NCBI GenBank assembly: GCA_018000835.1
Contig: JAGNJD010000004.1
Coordinates: 1 to 64,000, forward strand
Source of the DNA: Candidatus Goldiibacteriota bacterium
GTDB lineage: Bacteria > Oederibacteriota > PGYV01 > DSYL01
Length of the DNA: 64,000 nt
Direction: 5' to 3'
The position numbers were made by a program, and so were the translations under genes. Shown one piece after another: positions 1 to 8,043 of this stretch; the stretch's first letter is position 1, and each line of letters opens with the position of its first letter. The notes beneath the pieces were generated by a model. That model searched no databases, had not been told where the DNA came from, and saw only the letters and a list, made by a program, of their open reading frames with translations.

Positions 1-1038
1 TTTTAACTCTTTTAATTTCAAAACAGAATAATTATAGTTATTCATCGCTTCAATAATCTGCGTTCTGATTGCTTTTTTTACGTCTTCCAGTTCATACTTG
101 GCTTTATTTACAAGTGCTTCTGCTGCGATTGTGTCTGCAAGCCTGCTCCCCCCGTTAAATACGTCCCAGTTTGCCATTAATTTTATCGTAGGACCCGATG
201 AAACGTAATTACTTGCACCAAGGTTATAATCAGCAAGTAAACTTATGGAAGGTAAAAATGTGCCTTTCCGGGCGGATGCAATTGATTCATAATAATGCAG
301 TTGCTGTTCCATTACTTTTACGTAGGGATAATTCTTAATAACGTCGGCAACGATTGAATCAGACGCCTGTGAATCAAGGGAAACATCAGGAAAAATAAAG
401 GATAAAGGTTTTTCACCGCATCGATTTTCAAATTCAAGCAATGCATTTTCAAAATCAAGCCGCGTCTGGATTAACTGGGATTTTAACTGGGCGAGTTTTG
501 CCTGTGCAGAATATACTTCGCTTATTCTTGCTTTACCCAGTTCCTCCCTGTGCTTTAATTCATCTACTCTTTTTTTCATTAAATTAACGGCATCATTAAG
601 TGACTCTGCCTGGAAATTTAAGGAAGCACATTTAAAATAAAGGGCTGCACCCTGTTCTGCTGCCTGTAATTTTTTGTAAGCGAGCGTCCATTCTTCCACG
701 CCTTCCAGATGGCCTGACATGAGAAACGTGTTTAAAACAGAAAATCCGGAAAATAAAATCTGTCTTGCAGAAAGCGTGGAACTCCAGTTTATTTCATTTA
801 AACCGTCATCCGTGCCGTAATTCCGCAAATGACCTACTGAAATTTGAGGCAGAAAACTGCCGGCGTCGCTTATCTTATTCCACCTTGCATTGTTCAATTT
901 TTCCTGCTGTGCAAGAATGGAATAATTTTTTTCAACATACAGGTTTATGTAATATAAATAATCCTTTGCAGGTTCTTCTGCAAATGCCTGTAAATAAATA
1001 AAACAGGCTATTAATAAAAAAAATATTTTTTTATACAA
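1..1038 (-). CDS. TolC-family outer membrane efflux protein (3' end beyond window)
   Basis: Open to the left window edge, so the C-terminus is missing; about 346 codons are visible. I read the start as TTG at 1038 because AAAGGAG lies a few bases upstream and the frame then opens with a signal peptide (YKKIFFLLIACF, cleavage after AFA). The body is helical with repeated heptads such as AQAQLAQLKSQL and ends of strands like LPQISVGH and LPSISLLADYN, the two-fold pattern of TolC-like periplasmic tunnel/outer-membrane barrels. In this family the protein forms the outer-membrane exit duct of RND, ABC or MFS tripartite exporters. Any partner genes would lie left of the window. It is distinct from the second TolC-like gene at 10951-12222. 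Family call is firm, substrate unknown. Confidence 0.8.
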   Translation of the reverse strand, partial: MYKKIFFLLIACFIYLQAFAEEPAKDYLYYINLYVEKNYSILAQQEKLNNARWNKISDAGSFLPQISVGHLRNYGTDDGLNEINWSSTLSARQILFSGFSVLNTFLMSGHLEGVEEWTLAYKKLQAAEQGAALYFKCASLNFQAESLNDAVNLMKKRVDELKHREELGKARISEVYSAQAKLAQLKSQLIQTRLDFENALLEFENRCGEKPLSFIFPDVSLDSQASDSIVADVIKNYPYVKVMEQQLHYYESIASARKGTFLPSISLLADYNLGASNYVSSGPTIKLMANWDVFNGGSRLADTIAAEALVNKAKYELEDVKKAIRTQIIEAMNNYNYSVLKLKELK

Positions 1039-1177
1039 TTTAACTCCTTTGCAATTTATGATTTCGTTTTATTTTATATAAAACTAATATATTTAGACGT
1101 ATATTTACTGTCTTAAGTTCCATTATAAATATTTTGGCAACTGACACCCGGCACTTGCAACCTGCAACCTGCCACTT

Positions 1178-2899
1178 TTATTTATTCATCCATTTTTTTA
1201 ACTTATCCACTGTATAAGTATTTATCACGTCTTCTTTTTGCAGCCAGCCGCGTCTTGCCTTTCCCACTCCATAAATCATGTAATCAAAACTTTCACAAGT
1301 ATGAGAATCCGTGCCTATAGTAAATTTCACGCCGTATTTTACCGCTTCCTTTATGTAAACGTCGGCTATATCAAGACGTTCCGGCTGTGCATTTATTTCA
1401 ATTGCTATGTTTCTTTCTGCTGCCTTCTGAAAAATCGCAGGATAGTCAATCTCATAAGGTTCCCTGAAATTTATCATCCTGCCGCTTATGTGCCCTATTG
1501 ATTTTAAGTATTTACTATCCATTGCCTTTAAAATTCTCGCGGTCATGTCTTTTTTATCCATTTTAAAATTGGTGTGAATTGAGCCAATCACGAAATCAAA
1601 CTGTTTTAAAACGTCAGCCGGGTAATCAAGGTTACCATCAGATAGTATGTCTGATTCAATCCCCTTTAGAATCAAAATTTTATCCCCGTATTTTTTGTTT
1701 AATCTTTCAATTTCATCCCATTGCTTTTTTAAACTATCAATTGATAATCCCTTTGCAACTTTTAAACTGCCTGAATGGTCAGTTATTGCAATGTATGAAT
1801 ATCCCCTTTTTATGCCTTCTTTTGCAAGCGTTTCAATGTCATCCCCGCCATCAGAATAAACTGAATGCATGTGGAAATCACCTTTTATCTGCCTGAATTC
1901 CACAAGTTCCGGAATTTTATTTTCCATTGCTGCTTTTATCTCTTCACCGCCCAGACGGAGTTCCGGCGGAATGTAACATAAACCAATTGATTTATAAATA
2001 TCCTCCTCTTTTTCTCCTGCTATCTTTTTATTGCCCTTAAAAAGCCCGTATTCATTTAATGTCAGTCCTTTTTTTACTGCAATCTCGCGGACAAGAACGT
2101 TATGTTCTTTGTTCCCCGTAAAATACTGTTTAGCAGCGCCGATTTCATCCGGGTTAAAAACGCGGACGTCTGCCTGAATGCCATCCACCAGATGGACGCT
2201 TGATTTTTTTTCACCTTTTGCAATTATATTATCAATAAAATCAAAAGACGTAAATTCGTCCATCAGTTTTTTCTTATCATCGCATACGACAAGAATGTCT
2301 ATGTCGCCTATGGTATCTTCCATTCTTCTTAAACTTCCAACCGGTGCAATGTAATCCACTTTTACTTTTTCCTTTAACCGGCTGATTATTTTCATTGCAA
2401 GGGGATATGCTTCGCCCAGGAGTTTTCTTTTCTCGCCTTTTTTATAAAGTTCTATGCCTTTTAACAATTTTTGCTCTATTTTTTCGCCGTATCCTTTTAC
2501 GTCCCTTAATTTCCCTTCTGCCAAAAATTTTTCAAGTTGCGCAATCGTTTTTATCTTAAATTTATCTCCAAGTAAAAATGCAGTTTTGGGACCCATCCCG
2601 GGAATTTTAAGGAGCGTATCAAGATTTTCCGGCAATGATTTTTTTAGTTCTTCCAGATAGTTAAGTTTACCGGTATCAATTAATTCTGCTATTTTTTTTG
2701 CAATGCCTTCACCTATGTTTTGTATTTCCATCAGTCCCTTAATCCCTTTTTCCTTATAAACGTCCTCCAGTTCATAAGGGTATGACGATAAAAATCGTGC
2801 GAGTTTCTCATAGGCGCGGATCTTGAATTTATTCTCTCCTTTTACGGTTAAAAGTTCTGCTATTTCATTTAATGTCGAAATTATCTGATTGTTTGTCAT
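1178..2899 (-). CDS. polX: DNA polymerase X family protein with PHP domain (PolX)
   Basis: 573 residues, the usual length of bacterial PolX. The N-terminal half carries two helix-hairpin-helix segments (LKIPGMGPKTAFLLG near residue 97, LRDVKGYGEKIEQKL near 130) and the polymerase-beta nucleotidyltransferase core VGSLRRMEDTIGDIDILV, with the GS motif and the DxD metal-binding pair. The C-terminal third is a PHP hydrolase: DFHMHSVYSDG, ITDHS, IGSIHTNF, EINAQPERLD and GTDSHT, so the 3'-5' exonuclease metal ligands look intact. In related bacteria PolX fills short gaps in base-excision repair. It follows a 26-codon ORF with only a few bases between, and lies downstream of proB. The ribosome-binding site is weak, suggesting coupling or a leader start. 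Confidence 0.93.
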   Translation of the reverse strand: MTNNQIISTLNEIAELLTVKGENKFKIRAYEKLARFLSSYPYELEDVYKEKGIKGLMEIQNIGEGIAKKIAELIDTGKLNYLEELKKSLPENLDTLLKIPGMGPKTAFLLGDKFKIKTIAQLEKFLAEGKLRDVKGYGEKIEQKLLKGIELYKKGEKRKLLGEAYPLAMKIISRLKEKVKVDYIAPVGSLRRMEDTIGDIDILVVCDDKKKLMDEFTSFDFIDNIIAKGEKKSSVHLVDGIQADVRVFNPDEIGAAKQYFTGNKEHNVLVREIAVKKGLTLNEYGLFKGNKKIAGEKEEDIYKSIGLCYIPPELRLGGEEIKAAMENKIPELVEFRQIKGDFHMHSVYSDGGDDIETLAKEGIKRGYSYIAITDHSGSLKVAKGLSIDSLKKQWDEIERLNKKYGDKILILKGIESDILSDGNLDYPADVLKQFDFVIGSIHTNFKMDKKDMTARILKAMDSKYLKSIGHISGRMINFREPYEIDYPAIFQKAAERNIAIEINAQPERLDIADVYIKEAVKYGVKFTIGTDSHTCESFDYMIYGVGKARRGWLQKEDVINTYTVDKLKKWMNK

Positions 2900-2902
2900 T
2901 GA

Positions 2903-2983
2903 TTAACCCGTCTTTTTACTTCTGTTATTAAAATAATTTAATACAGCATCTATGTCAAATTCTTTTCGTGAAATAACGTCCAT
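2903..2983 (-). CDS. 26-residue small ORF just upstream of polX, possible MoaE-like fragment
   Basis: ATG at 2983 is preceded by AGGAGAAA at good spacing, an in-frame TAG lies just upstream, and the frame ends three bases before the polX ATG. The peptide (MDVISRKEFDIDAVLNYFNN...) resembles the first 20 or so residues of molybdopterin synthase large subunit (MoaE), which typically starts with an 'I...E.FDID.L' strand-helix. It then stops, so it would be a remnant or a leader peptide coupling polX translation. Resemblance over so few residues is weak evidence. Confidence 0.3.
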   Translation of the reverse strand: MDVISRKEFDIDAVLNYFNNRSKKTG

Positions 2984-3284
2984 TTTCTCCTAAGAACAGC
3001 GTCCTGTTACTAACTTTTCACGGTCTGTAATATATAATGTTGTAAAATTTTTTTCATTTTTCCGTTTTATGAAATTTACGTAAATTTTTATATAATAAGT
3101 ATATCAATTCATAACTGTTTTATCAAATATTTATTTAGATTGACCATGCAGGTGAATTATCCAGCCACGTGACGAACAACGCCTTTATTTGTTTTTTTCT
3201 GCTTAACCGAATCATAAAAAACTGCTTTTCCGGGTCGTTTGGAATATTTATGGTATAATTTTACCCGTTCTTAAAATAAATTAT

Positions 3285-3322
3285 ATTATATTTTAACTTA
3301 CGACCACGAGTTAAAATATAAT
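3285..3322. repeat. Perfect 14-bp inverted repeat with 10-nt loop
   Basis: Arms at 3285-3298 and 3309-3322 (ATTATATTTTAACT and its exact reverse complement) enclose TACGACCACG. It lies in the gene-poor stretch 2984-3469 between polX and proB, about 150 nt past the proB stop. The stem is AT-only apart from one pair and has no clear U-tract, so it is a candidate structured 3' end, operator or element remnant. Nothing else recognisable was seen in 2984-3469. Confidence 0.5.
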
Positions 3323-3469
3323 GTTTGTTATTAACAGTTAACTATTAAAATAATAATATACTTTTAAAAAGAGGTTGTCATGTTTAATTCCGGAAAATAT
3401 AAGACAGAGATTAAATAAAAATTATTGCAATAAATTTCAGGAAGTAAAATATTACAGCGAAATACGACT

Positions 3470-4564
3470 TTAATACAAAAATAAATTATCCCTGTGAATT
3501 ACTTCCTGATAAAAATTGTCCCCCAGCAGTTTTTCTATTTCACTATTTTTTTTACCTTTTATGTTTTTTAAAACGTCTGAAGAATAATTTACAATCCCTT
3601 TCCCTATTTTTTTGCCGTTTTTATCAACTACCTCCGCTGCGTCACCAAACGAAAATTCACCTGAAACGTCCGTGATACCTACGGCAAGTAAACTTTTACC
3701 CCTTTTTAAAACTGCGTCTTTTGCTCCATCGTCTATTTTGATTTCCCCTTTTGTTTTCAAAGACATAAAAATCCATCTTTTTTTACCTTTTATTTTTACG
3801 TCTTTCCCGGTTATAACGGTTCCTTCTTTTTTACCGGCAACGATTTTTTCTATTACTTTTTCCTTATTCCCGTTTGCAATTACAACAGGTATTCCAATAT
3901 TATTTAATTTTCTTGCTATCTCAAGTTTTGTAAGCATTCCGCCTGTTCCAAGCAATGTTTTACCATCTGCTTTTATTATTTTTATTATTGAATCAATATC
4001 GTCTATTTTTTTAATCAACCTTGCATCCTTAAATTTATGCGGATTTTTATCGTAAACTCCGTCAACGGACGTAAGTATAATCACAAGGTCAACATTTAAA
4101 AGGTCGGCAACGATTCCTGCCAGTGTATCGTTATCCCCGAATTTTATCTCTTCCGTTGCAACGGTGTCGTTTTCATTAATCACCGGAATCACTTTCCACT
4201 CAATTAATTTATTTAACGTATTTACGACGTTCGTTTTTTTTATTTTGTTTTTTACGTCTTCATGTTCTATCAGGACCTGCCCGATCGTCACCCCATATTT
4301 ATTAAACAAAATTTCGTATTCATTCATCAGGGTTATCTGACCCACTGCTGCTATTGCCTGTTTTTCTGCAAGACCAAACGACTTTCTTGTTAAACCAAGT
4401 TTTGCGATGCCCGTTCCGATTGCACCGGACGATACTATTATGATTTCTTTATTATTATTTAAACCCGATATCTGTGAAACGAAAGAGTTCAGAAAATTCT
4501 TTTTTAAACCATGTTCATCCGTAAGTAAACTCGTGCCAACCTTTATAAGTATGCGTTCATACAT
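3470..4564 (-). CDS. proB: Glutamate 5-kinase
   Basis: 364 residues, full length including the C-terminal PUA domain. Catalyses ATP-dependent phosphorylation of L-glutamate, the first committed step to proline, in the cytoplasm. The amino-acid kinase fold shows near residue 4 KVGTSLL, then VSSGAIGTGIAKLGL, PVINENDTVA, FGDNDTLAGIVADLL and the ATP-site GTGGMLTKLEIA; the PUA region covers roughly residues 275-355. ATG at 4564 has a GAGAGGAAT site. It lies 30 bp after obgE, the common obgE-proB order, so it is likely cotranscribed. The usual partner proA is not next to it nor anywhere in the window. Confidence 0.95.
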   Translation of the reverse strand: MYERILIKVGTSLLTDEHGLKKNFLNSFVSQISGLNNNKEIIIVSSGAIGTGIAKLGLTRKSFGLAEKQAIAAVGQITLMNEYEILFNKYGVTIGQVLIEHEDVKNKIKKTNVVNTLNKLIEWKVIPVINENDTVATEEIKFGDNDTLAGIVADLLNVDLVIILTSVDGVYDKNPHKFKDARLIKKIDDIDSIIKIIKADGKTLLGTGGMLTKLEIARKLNNIGIPVVIANGNKEKVIEKIVAGKKEGTVITGKDVKIKGKKRWIFMSLKTKGEIKIDDGAKDAVLKRGKSLLAVGITDVSGEFSFGDAAEVVDKNGKKIGKGIVNYSSDVLKNIKGKKNSEIEKLLGDNFYQEVIHRDNLFLY

Positions 4565-4594
4565 AATATTCCTCTCGTTTTTTTATATTATCTT

Positions 4595-5848
4595 TCATTC
4601 TTCAAATATAAAATCCTTGTTGCCAATTACTACAATGTCTCCTGTTTTTACTCCATTGTCCATTAAAAATCTATTAATTCTGTTTCTTTCCAAAAATTTT
4701 CTAAATACGATTAGCGTCTCCTGATTATTAAAATCAAGCATTGCAACGTATTTTTCAATTTTTTTGTTTTCTAACTTATATATACCTTTGTCAATTTCGG
4801 TTAATTTTAATTCATCCTTTTCTTCCGTGTTCTTTTGTTCTTTTTCTACCGGTATCTCTGTGGGAACGTCTTTTATGACATTATATAATTTATTCAATAA
4901 TTCTTCCAGTCCAATGTTTTCCTTTGCAGAAATAAACACAGGATATATTTTTTTCTTTTCAAACGTCTTTTTTATAGTTTTAATTTCATCTTCGCTCAAT
5001 AAATCAATTTTATTTACGACTACAATCTGCGACTTTTTTAAAAGTTTTTTGTCATACGCTTCAAGTTCTTTATTTATAACTTTATAATTTTCAAATGCAT
5101 CTCCCTGCGTAGGGTCCACAAGATGGATAAAAATTCTCGTCCTCTCAACGTGTCTTAAAAATTCAAAACCAAGGCCTTTCCCTTTTGATGCTCCTTCAAT
5201 CAGTCCCGGAATGTCGGCAATGACGATATCCCTTAAATCCAGAAACCTGACTATGCCAAGCACAGGAACAAGAGTCGTAAAGGGATAATCTGCAATTTTT
5301 GGATGTGCATTTGATATGTGGGAAAGCAGCGTTGATTTACCTGCATTTGCATGCCCTATGATTCCAACGTCTGCAATGATTTTTAATTCAAAAATTAGTT
5401 CCTTTTCCTCCTCCGGTTCACCTTTTTCATAAAATCTTGGTGCCTGGTGAGTTGAACTTTTAAATCTCGCGTTTCCTCGGCCGCCTCTTCCGCCCTTTAC
5501 GAGTAATACCTTTTCCCCGTCGTTTAATATCTCCCCCATGAATGAATTATCAGAAGCATCCCTTATAACCGTTCCCAGAGGAACTTTTATAAAAACATCT
5601 TTGCCATTTTTACCATGCTTATTTGAACCCATTCCGCGTCCGCCGTTTTCTGCATGGTATATTTTTTTATAATACAAATCAAGAAGCGTATTTATCTTTT
5701 TGTCACCTATTGCAAAAACGTGACCACCTCTGCCGCCGTCCCCTCCATCGGGTCCGCCTTTTGGCACGTATTTTTCACGTCTGAAAGTTGAAGCTCCGTC
5801 TCCCCCTTTTCCGGACGTTACCTTTATTTTTACGTAATCAACAAACAT
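4595..5848 (-). CDS. obgE: Obg/CgtA GTPase
   Basis: 417 residues. The Gly-rich Obg domain fills residues 1-155 (KVTSGKGGDGASTFRREK and further GGxGG stretches), followed by the GTPase with G1 GHANAGKST, G3 DIPGLIEGAS, G4 NKID and G5 SAKEN, then a C-terminal OCT-type domain ending in VIGNKDFIFEE. The family binds the 50S ribosomal subunit and links ribosome assembly to stress and growth control. Upstream neighbours in many bacteria are rplU and rpmA; here a glycosidase gene lies between rpmA and obgE. G1 reads GHANAGKS rather than the commoner GxPNAGKS, which still fits a P-loop. Confidence 0.96.
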   Translation of the reverse strand: MFVDYVKIKVTSGKGGDGASTFRREKYVPKGGPDGGDGGRGGHVFAIGDKKINTLLDLYYKKIYHAENGGRGMGSNKHGKNGKDVFIKVPLGTVIRDASDNSFMGEILNDGEKVLLVKGGRGGRGNARFKSSTHQAPRFYEKGEPEEEKELIFELKIIADVGIIGHANAGKSTLLSHISNAHPKIADYPFTTLVPVLGIVRFLDLRDIVIADIPGLIEGASKGKGLGFEFLRHVERTRIFIHLVDPTQGDAFENYKVINKELEAYDKKLLKKSQIVVVNKIDLLSEDEIKTIKKTFEKKKIYPVFISAKENIGLEELLNKLYNVIKDVPTEIPVEKEQKNTEEKDELKLTEIDKGIYKLENKKIEKYVAMLDFNNQETLIVFRKFLERNRINRFLMDNGVKTGDIVVIGNKDFIFEE

Positions 5849-5992
5849 TTTTCTGTCTCCTCTGCCCCGACACTCTGCAATGAAGAGATAAGGTTAAGAG
5901 GCATACCTCCAGATTTGAAAATTTCTATAAATTGTTCTGCTTATGCAAAAAGAATAAATAAAATACGGGTATCATGCCTTATATTATAAATA

Positions 5993-6979
5993 TTAATTTT
6001 CAATTTTTATTTCCTGTAAAAATTTTGTTTTCCTTGACGTCTTCTTTATGCCGTATTTTGAATCTATTGCAACTTCCTTTCCCCAGCCATAAAGCGTATT
6101 ATAGGTTCCATCTTTTGTCATGTCCATTTCGCCGCAATCCGTATTCCCAGGTCCCCATTCCCATGCAAGCCATCCGGTTTCATTATTATGACATTCTTCC
6201 AGTATAGTCTGATAGGGTATGGAACCTGAACAGCCGACTCCTTTATGGGCAAATTCTGCAACAATCAACGGTGCATTGACATAAGCAGCGGCCATAAACG
6301 CCTGTCTGACTCTTTCCGGACCTCCGTCAGGCCACCACATATGGACTGAAAAAATTACGTTCTTATCAGGGTCTGCTTTTACGACGTTCTCAGCACAAAC
6401 GTAATAAGGGGTTAAATCCTGGCCGCATTTAAACATGTCAATTATTATCGGAACCCTTATGCCGGATTTTCGCATCTTCCCTATAATGTCAACGTAGGTT
6501 TTCTCATATTCTTCCAATGGGATGTTCCATCCTCCGATTTCATTTCCATAATTTATCAATAAATATTTTTCGTGTTTTTTTATGATGGAAACCATTTTTT
6601 CATCCGTCCAGTATGCCGTAATTTTATCAAACAGTTCCTTTTCCCATTTGCATGTGGCATCATGCAGTTCTATCATTGGTATCATTTTTTCTTTTATGCA
6701 ATTGGTTATTGCAGTATCCAGCCCTTCCATTGTCCCGTCTTTTATCGTCCAGACAATTCTGACTACGTTTGCGCCCGTTTTTGCTATTTCAGAAAAAGAC
6801 GGAATGCCGTCCGGGTCGGTCCATACTACCATTTTATTAACGCCGCGTAAAATTATCTTCTCGCCGTTTGGGTCGTATATGAATGTTCCACCGGTATAAA
6901 AACCGGGATGCACCAGACCATCTGCTTTTGAAATAGAAAATAAAAACAACATTGCCACAACCATTGTTACTTTTCTCAT
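5993..6979 (-). CDS. Secreted glycoside hydrolase, GH5-like (cellulase/mannanase superfamily)
   Basis: 328 residues with a signal peptide (MRKVTMVVAMLFLFSISKADG). The body is a GH5/clan GH-A barrel: LRGVNKMVVW near 44, ANVVRIVW near 70, the acid/base glutamate in NYGNEIGGW (E147), an HMWW segment near 213 and the nucleophile in LIVAEFAHKG (E242), then ETGWLAWEW. The sequence most resembles short bacterial endo-mannanases or cellulases of GH5; the substrate cannot be fixed by eye. It probably cleaves beta-1,4-linked polysaccharide outside the cell. It sits alone between the rpmA terminator and obgE, with a GGAGAG ribosome site, a position that interrupts a usually tight housekeeping cluster. 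Confidence 0.8.
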   Translation of the reverse strand: MRKVTMVVAMLFLFSISKADGLVHPGFYTGGTFIYDPNGEKIILRGVNKMVVWTDPDGIPSFSEIAKTGANVVRIVWTIKDGTMEGLDTAITNCIKEKMIPMIELHDATCKWEKELFDKITAYWTDEKMVSIIKKHEKYLLINYGNEIGGWNIPLEEYEKTYVDIIGKMRKSGIRVPIIIDMFKCGQDLTPYYVCAENVVKADPDKNVIFSVHMWWPDGGPERVRQAFMAAAYVNAPLIVAEFAHKGVGCSGSIPYQTILEECHNNETGWLAWEWGPGNTDCGEMDMTKDGTYNTLYGWGKEVAIDSKYGIKKTSRKTKFLQEIKIEN

Positions 6980-7090
6980 AATAGACTCTCCAAATTACAG
7001 ATAATTGTTTATTTTAAATATGTCCGCTACTTATTGTTCTTTGCCGACGTTTATTATCAACCTTCGCCGAAGATGTAAAAACATTATACC

Positions 7091-7126
7091 ATAAAATAAA
7101 AAAAGCGGCTTGTAGAAGCCGCTTTT
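7091..7126 (-). terminator. Rho-independent terminator after rpmA
   Basis: Arms 7101-7111 and 7116-7126 form an 11-bp stem (AAGCCGCTTTT core) with a GTAG-type tetraloop; on the minus strand it is followed by TTTATTTTAT. It starts about 20 nt beyond the rpmA stop and closes the tRNA-Lys-rplU-rpmA unit. Confidence 0.9.
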
Positions 7127-7145
7127 ATGTTTTTTTAAATTAAAT

Positions 7146-7397
7146 TTATGCAGGGATAACCGATACTCTTTTTTCTCCGCCATTTCTATGAAACTTAACC
7201 TTGCCGTTTACCTTGGCAAAAATAGTGTGGTCTTTTCCCAGTCCAACGTTTAATCCGGGTTTTATTTTCGTTCCGCGTTGCCTTACTATTATACTTCCTG
7301 CCGTTATAAGATTACCATCGTATCTTTTAACGCCAAGACGCTGGCCTGCCGAGTCCCTGCCGTTTCTGCTTGCGCCCTGTGCTTTTGTATGTGCCAT
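7146..7397 (-). CDS. rpmA: 50S ribosomal protein bL27
   Basis: 83 residues, typical length. It opens directly with [16 protein letters not shown], so there is no cleavable N-terminal extension of the Firmicutes kind, and continues with [22 protein letters not shown] and [12 protein letters not shown]. The N-terminal tail reaches the peptidyl-transferase centre in known ribosomes. It follows rplU by 20 bp with a GGAGG-type site, and no Prp-type protease gene lies between them. A strong terminator follows. Confidence 0.98.
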   Translation of the reverse strand: MAHTKAQGASRNGRDSAGQRLGVKRYDGNLITAGSIIVRQRGTKIKPGLNVGLGKDHTIFAKVNGKVKFHRNGGEKRVSVIPA

Positions 7398-7417
7398 ATT
7401 AAATCAGCCTCCTTTTA

Positions 7418-7729
7418 CTATAACTGAATGTTTAATATTTTTATTTTTGTATATTTCTGTCTGTGCCCTTTTTTTCTTCTGTAACCCTTTCTTCTCTTCC
7501 ATTTAAAAACTATTACTTTTTTGCCTTTTACTTCTTCATCCAGAATTTGTGCGGTTATTTTTACATTTTCAACCGTTGGCTTTCCTACTTTTATTTCGTT
7601 ATCGGTTGCCACCAGAAGAATTCTGTCAAATGTAACTTCTTTGTCCTGAACATTTAATTTATCCACGTTTATGACAGAACCTTCCTGGACTGTGTATTGT
7701 TTTCCTGCAATTTCCACTATTGCATACAT
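7418..7729 (-). CDS. rplU: 50S ribosomal protein bL21
   Basis: 103 residues. I start it at the ATG giving MYAIVEIAGKQYTVQEGS, the conserved L21 N-terminus, with AAAGGACGG upstream; a 7-codon longer frame would begin at 7750. Family features VINVDKL, KVGKPTVENV and VFKWKRRKGYRRKKGHRQ (the rRNA-binding basic stretch) are all present. It binds 23S rRNA domain VI in known ribosomes. The gene begins 28 nt after the CCA end of tRNA-Lys, so the two almost certainly share a transcript that is cut by tRNA processing. Confidence 0.97.
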   Translation of the reverse strand: MYAIVEIAGKQYTVQEGSVINVDKLNVQDKEVTFDRILLVATDNEIKVGKPTVENVKITAQILDEEVKGKKVIVFKWKRRKGYRRKKGHRQKYTKIKILNIQL

Positions 7730-7757
7730 GTTTTTTACCGTCCTTTTCACATAAAAC

Positions 7758-7833
7758 TGGTGAGCCGGCCGAGAATCGAACTCGGGACGCCCGCCTTAAA
7801 AGGGCGGTGCTCTACCAGCTGAGCTACCGGCCC
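7758..7833 (-). tRNA. tRNA-Lys (anticodon TTT)
   Basis: 76-nt cloverleaf on the minus strand with encoded CCA. The acceptor arm GGGCCGG pairs with CCGGCTC (one G-U pair), the anticodon arm is CCGCC-CTTTTAA-GGCGG giving anticodon TTT, and the T arm contains GTTCGATTC. It sits between a good sigma70-type promoter and rplU. Confidence 0.97.
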
Positions 7834-7901
7834 AGTTTTAATAGTAAAATTTATGTTTGATTTAAAAGGCAGATTACCTGATAAAACAAACGCAGATTTA
7901 T

Positions 7902-7929
7902 ATTTTACATAATTGACTTTATATGTCAA
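7902..7929 (-). promoter_or_regulatory. Sigma70-type promoter of tRNA-Lys-rplU-rpmA
   Basis: On the minus strand TTGACA (7924-7929) and TAAAAT (7902-7907) are separated by 16 bp, about 60 nt ahead of the tRNA. A consensus -35 fits a highly expressed stable RNA/ribosomal protein unit. Confidence 0.7.
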
Positions 7930-7947
7930 CAGAATTTTATTGCTTAA

Positions 7948-7982
7948 GTGGGACCCCGTCGGGCTAAAGCCTGAGGCTCACA
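7948..7982. repeat. Hairpin repeat, GGGACCCC-TCGGGCTAAAGCC type (copy 1)
   Basis: GTGGGACCCCGTCGGGCTAA and the following AGCCTGAGGCTCACAC closely match a second copy at 51151-51184. The core can fold as a hairpin around CTAAAG. This copy lies between the macB-like gene stop and the tRNA-Lys promoter. A nearby CCCGTCGATGAAATTATACGGG at 8004-8025 can also pair loosely. Confidence 0.6.
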
Positions 7983-8043
7983 CAAAAAATTCAATCAATG
8001 AAGTCCCGTCGATGAAATTATACGGGAAAACAACGGTATTTTA

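Noticed and set aside
765-1001. 78-codon plus-strand frame at the left edge
   Set aside because: Lies opposite the TolC-like gene, which has a signal peptide and family pattern.
7747-7929. 60-codon frame over tRNA-Lys
   Set aside because: Covers the tRNA and its promoter; a translated tRNA artefact.
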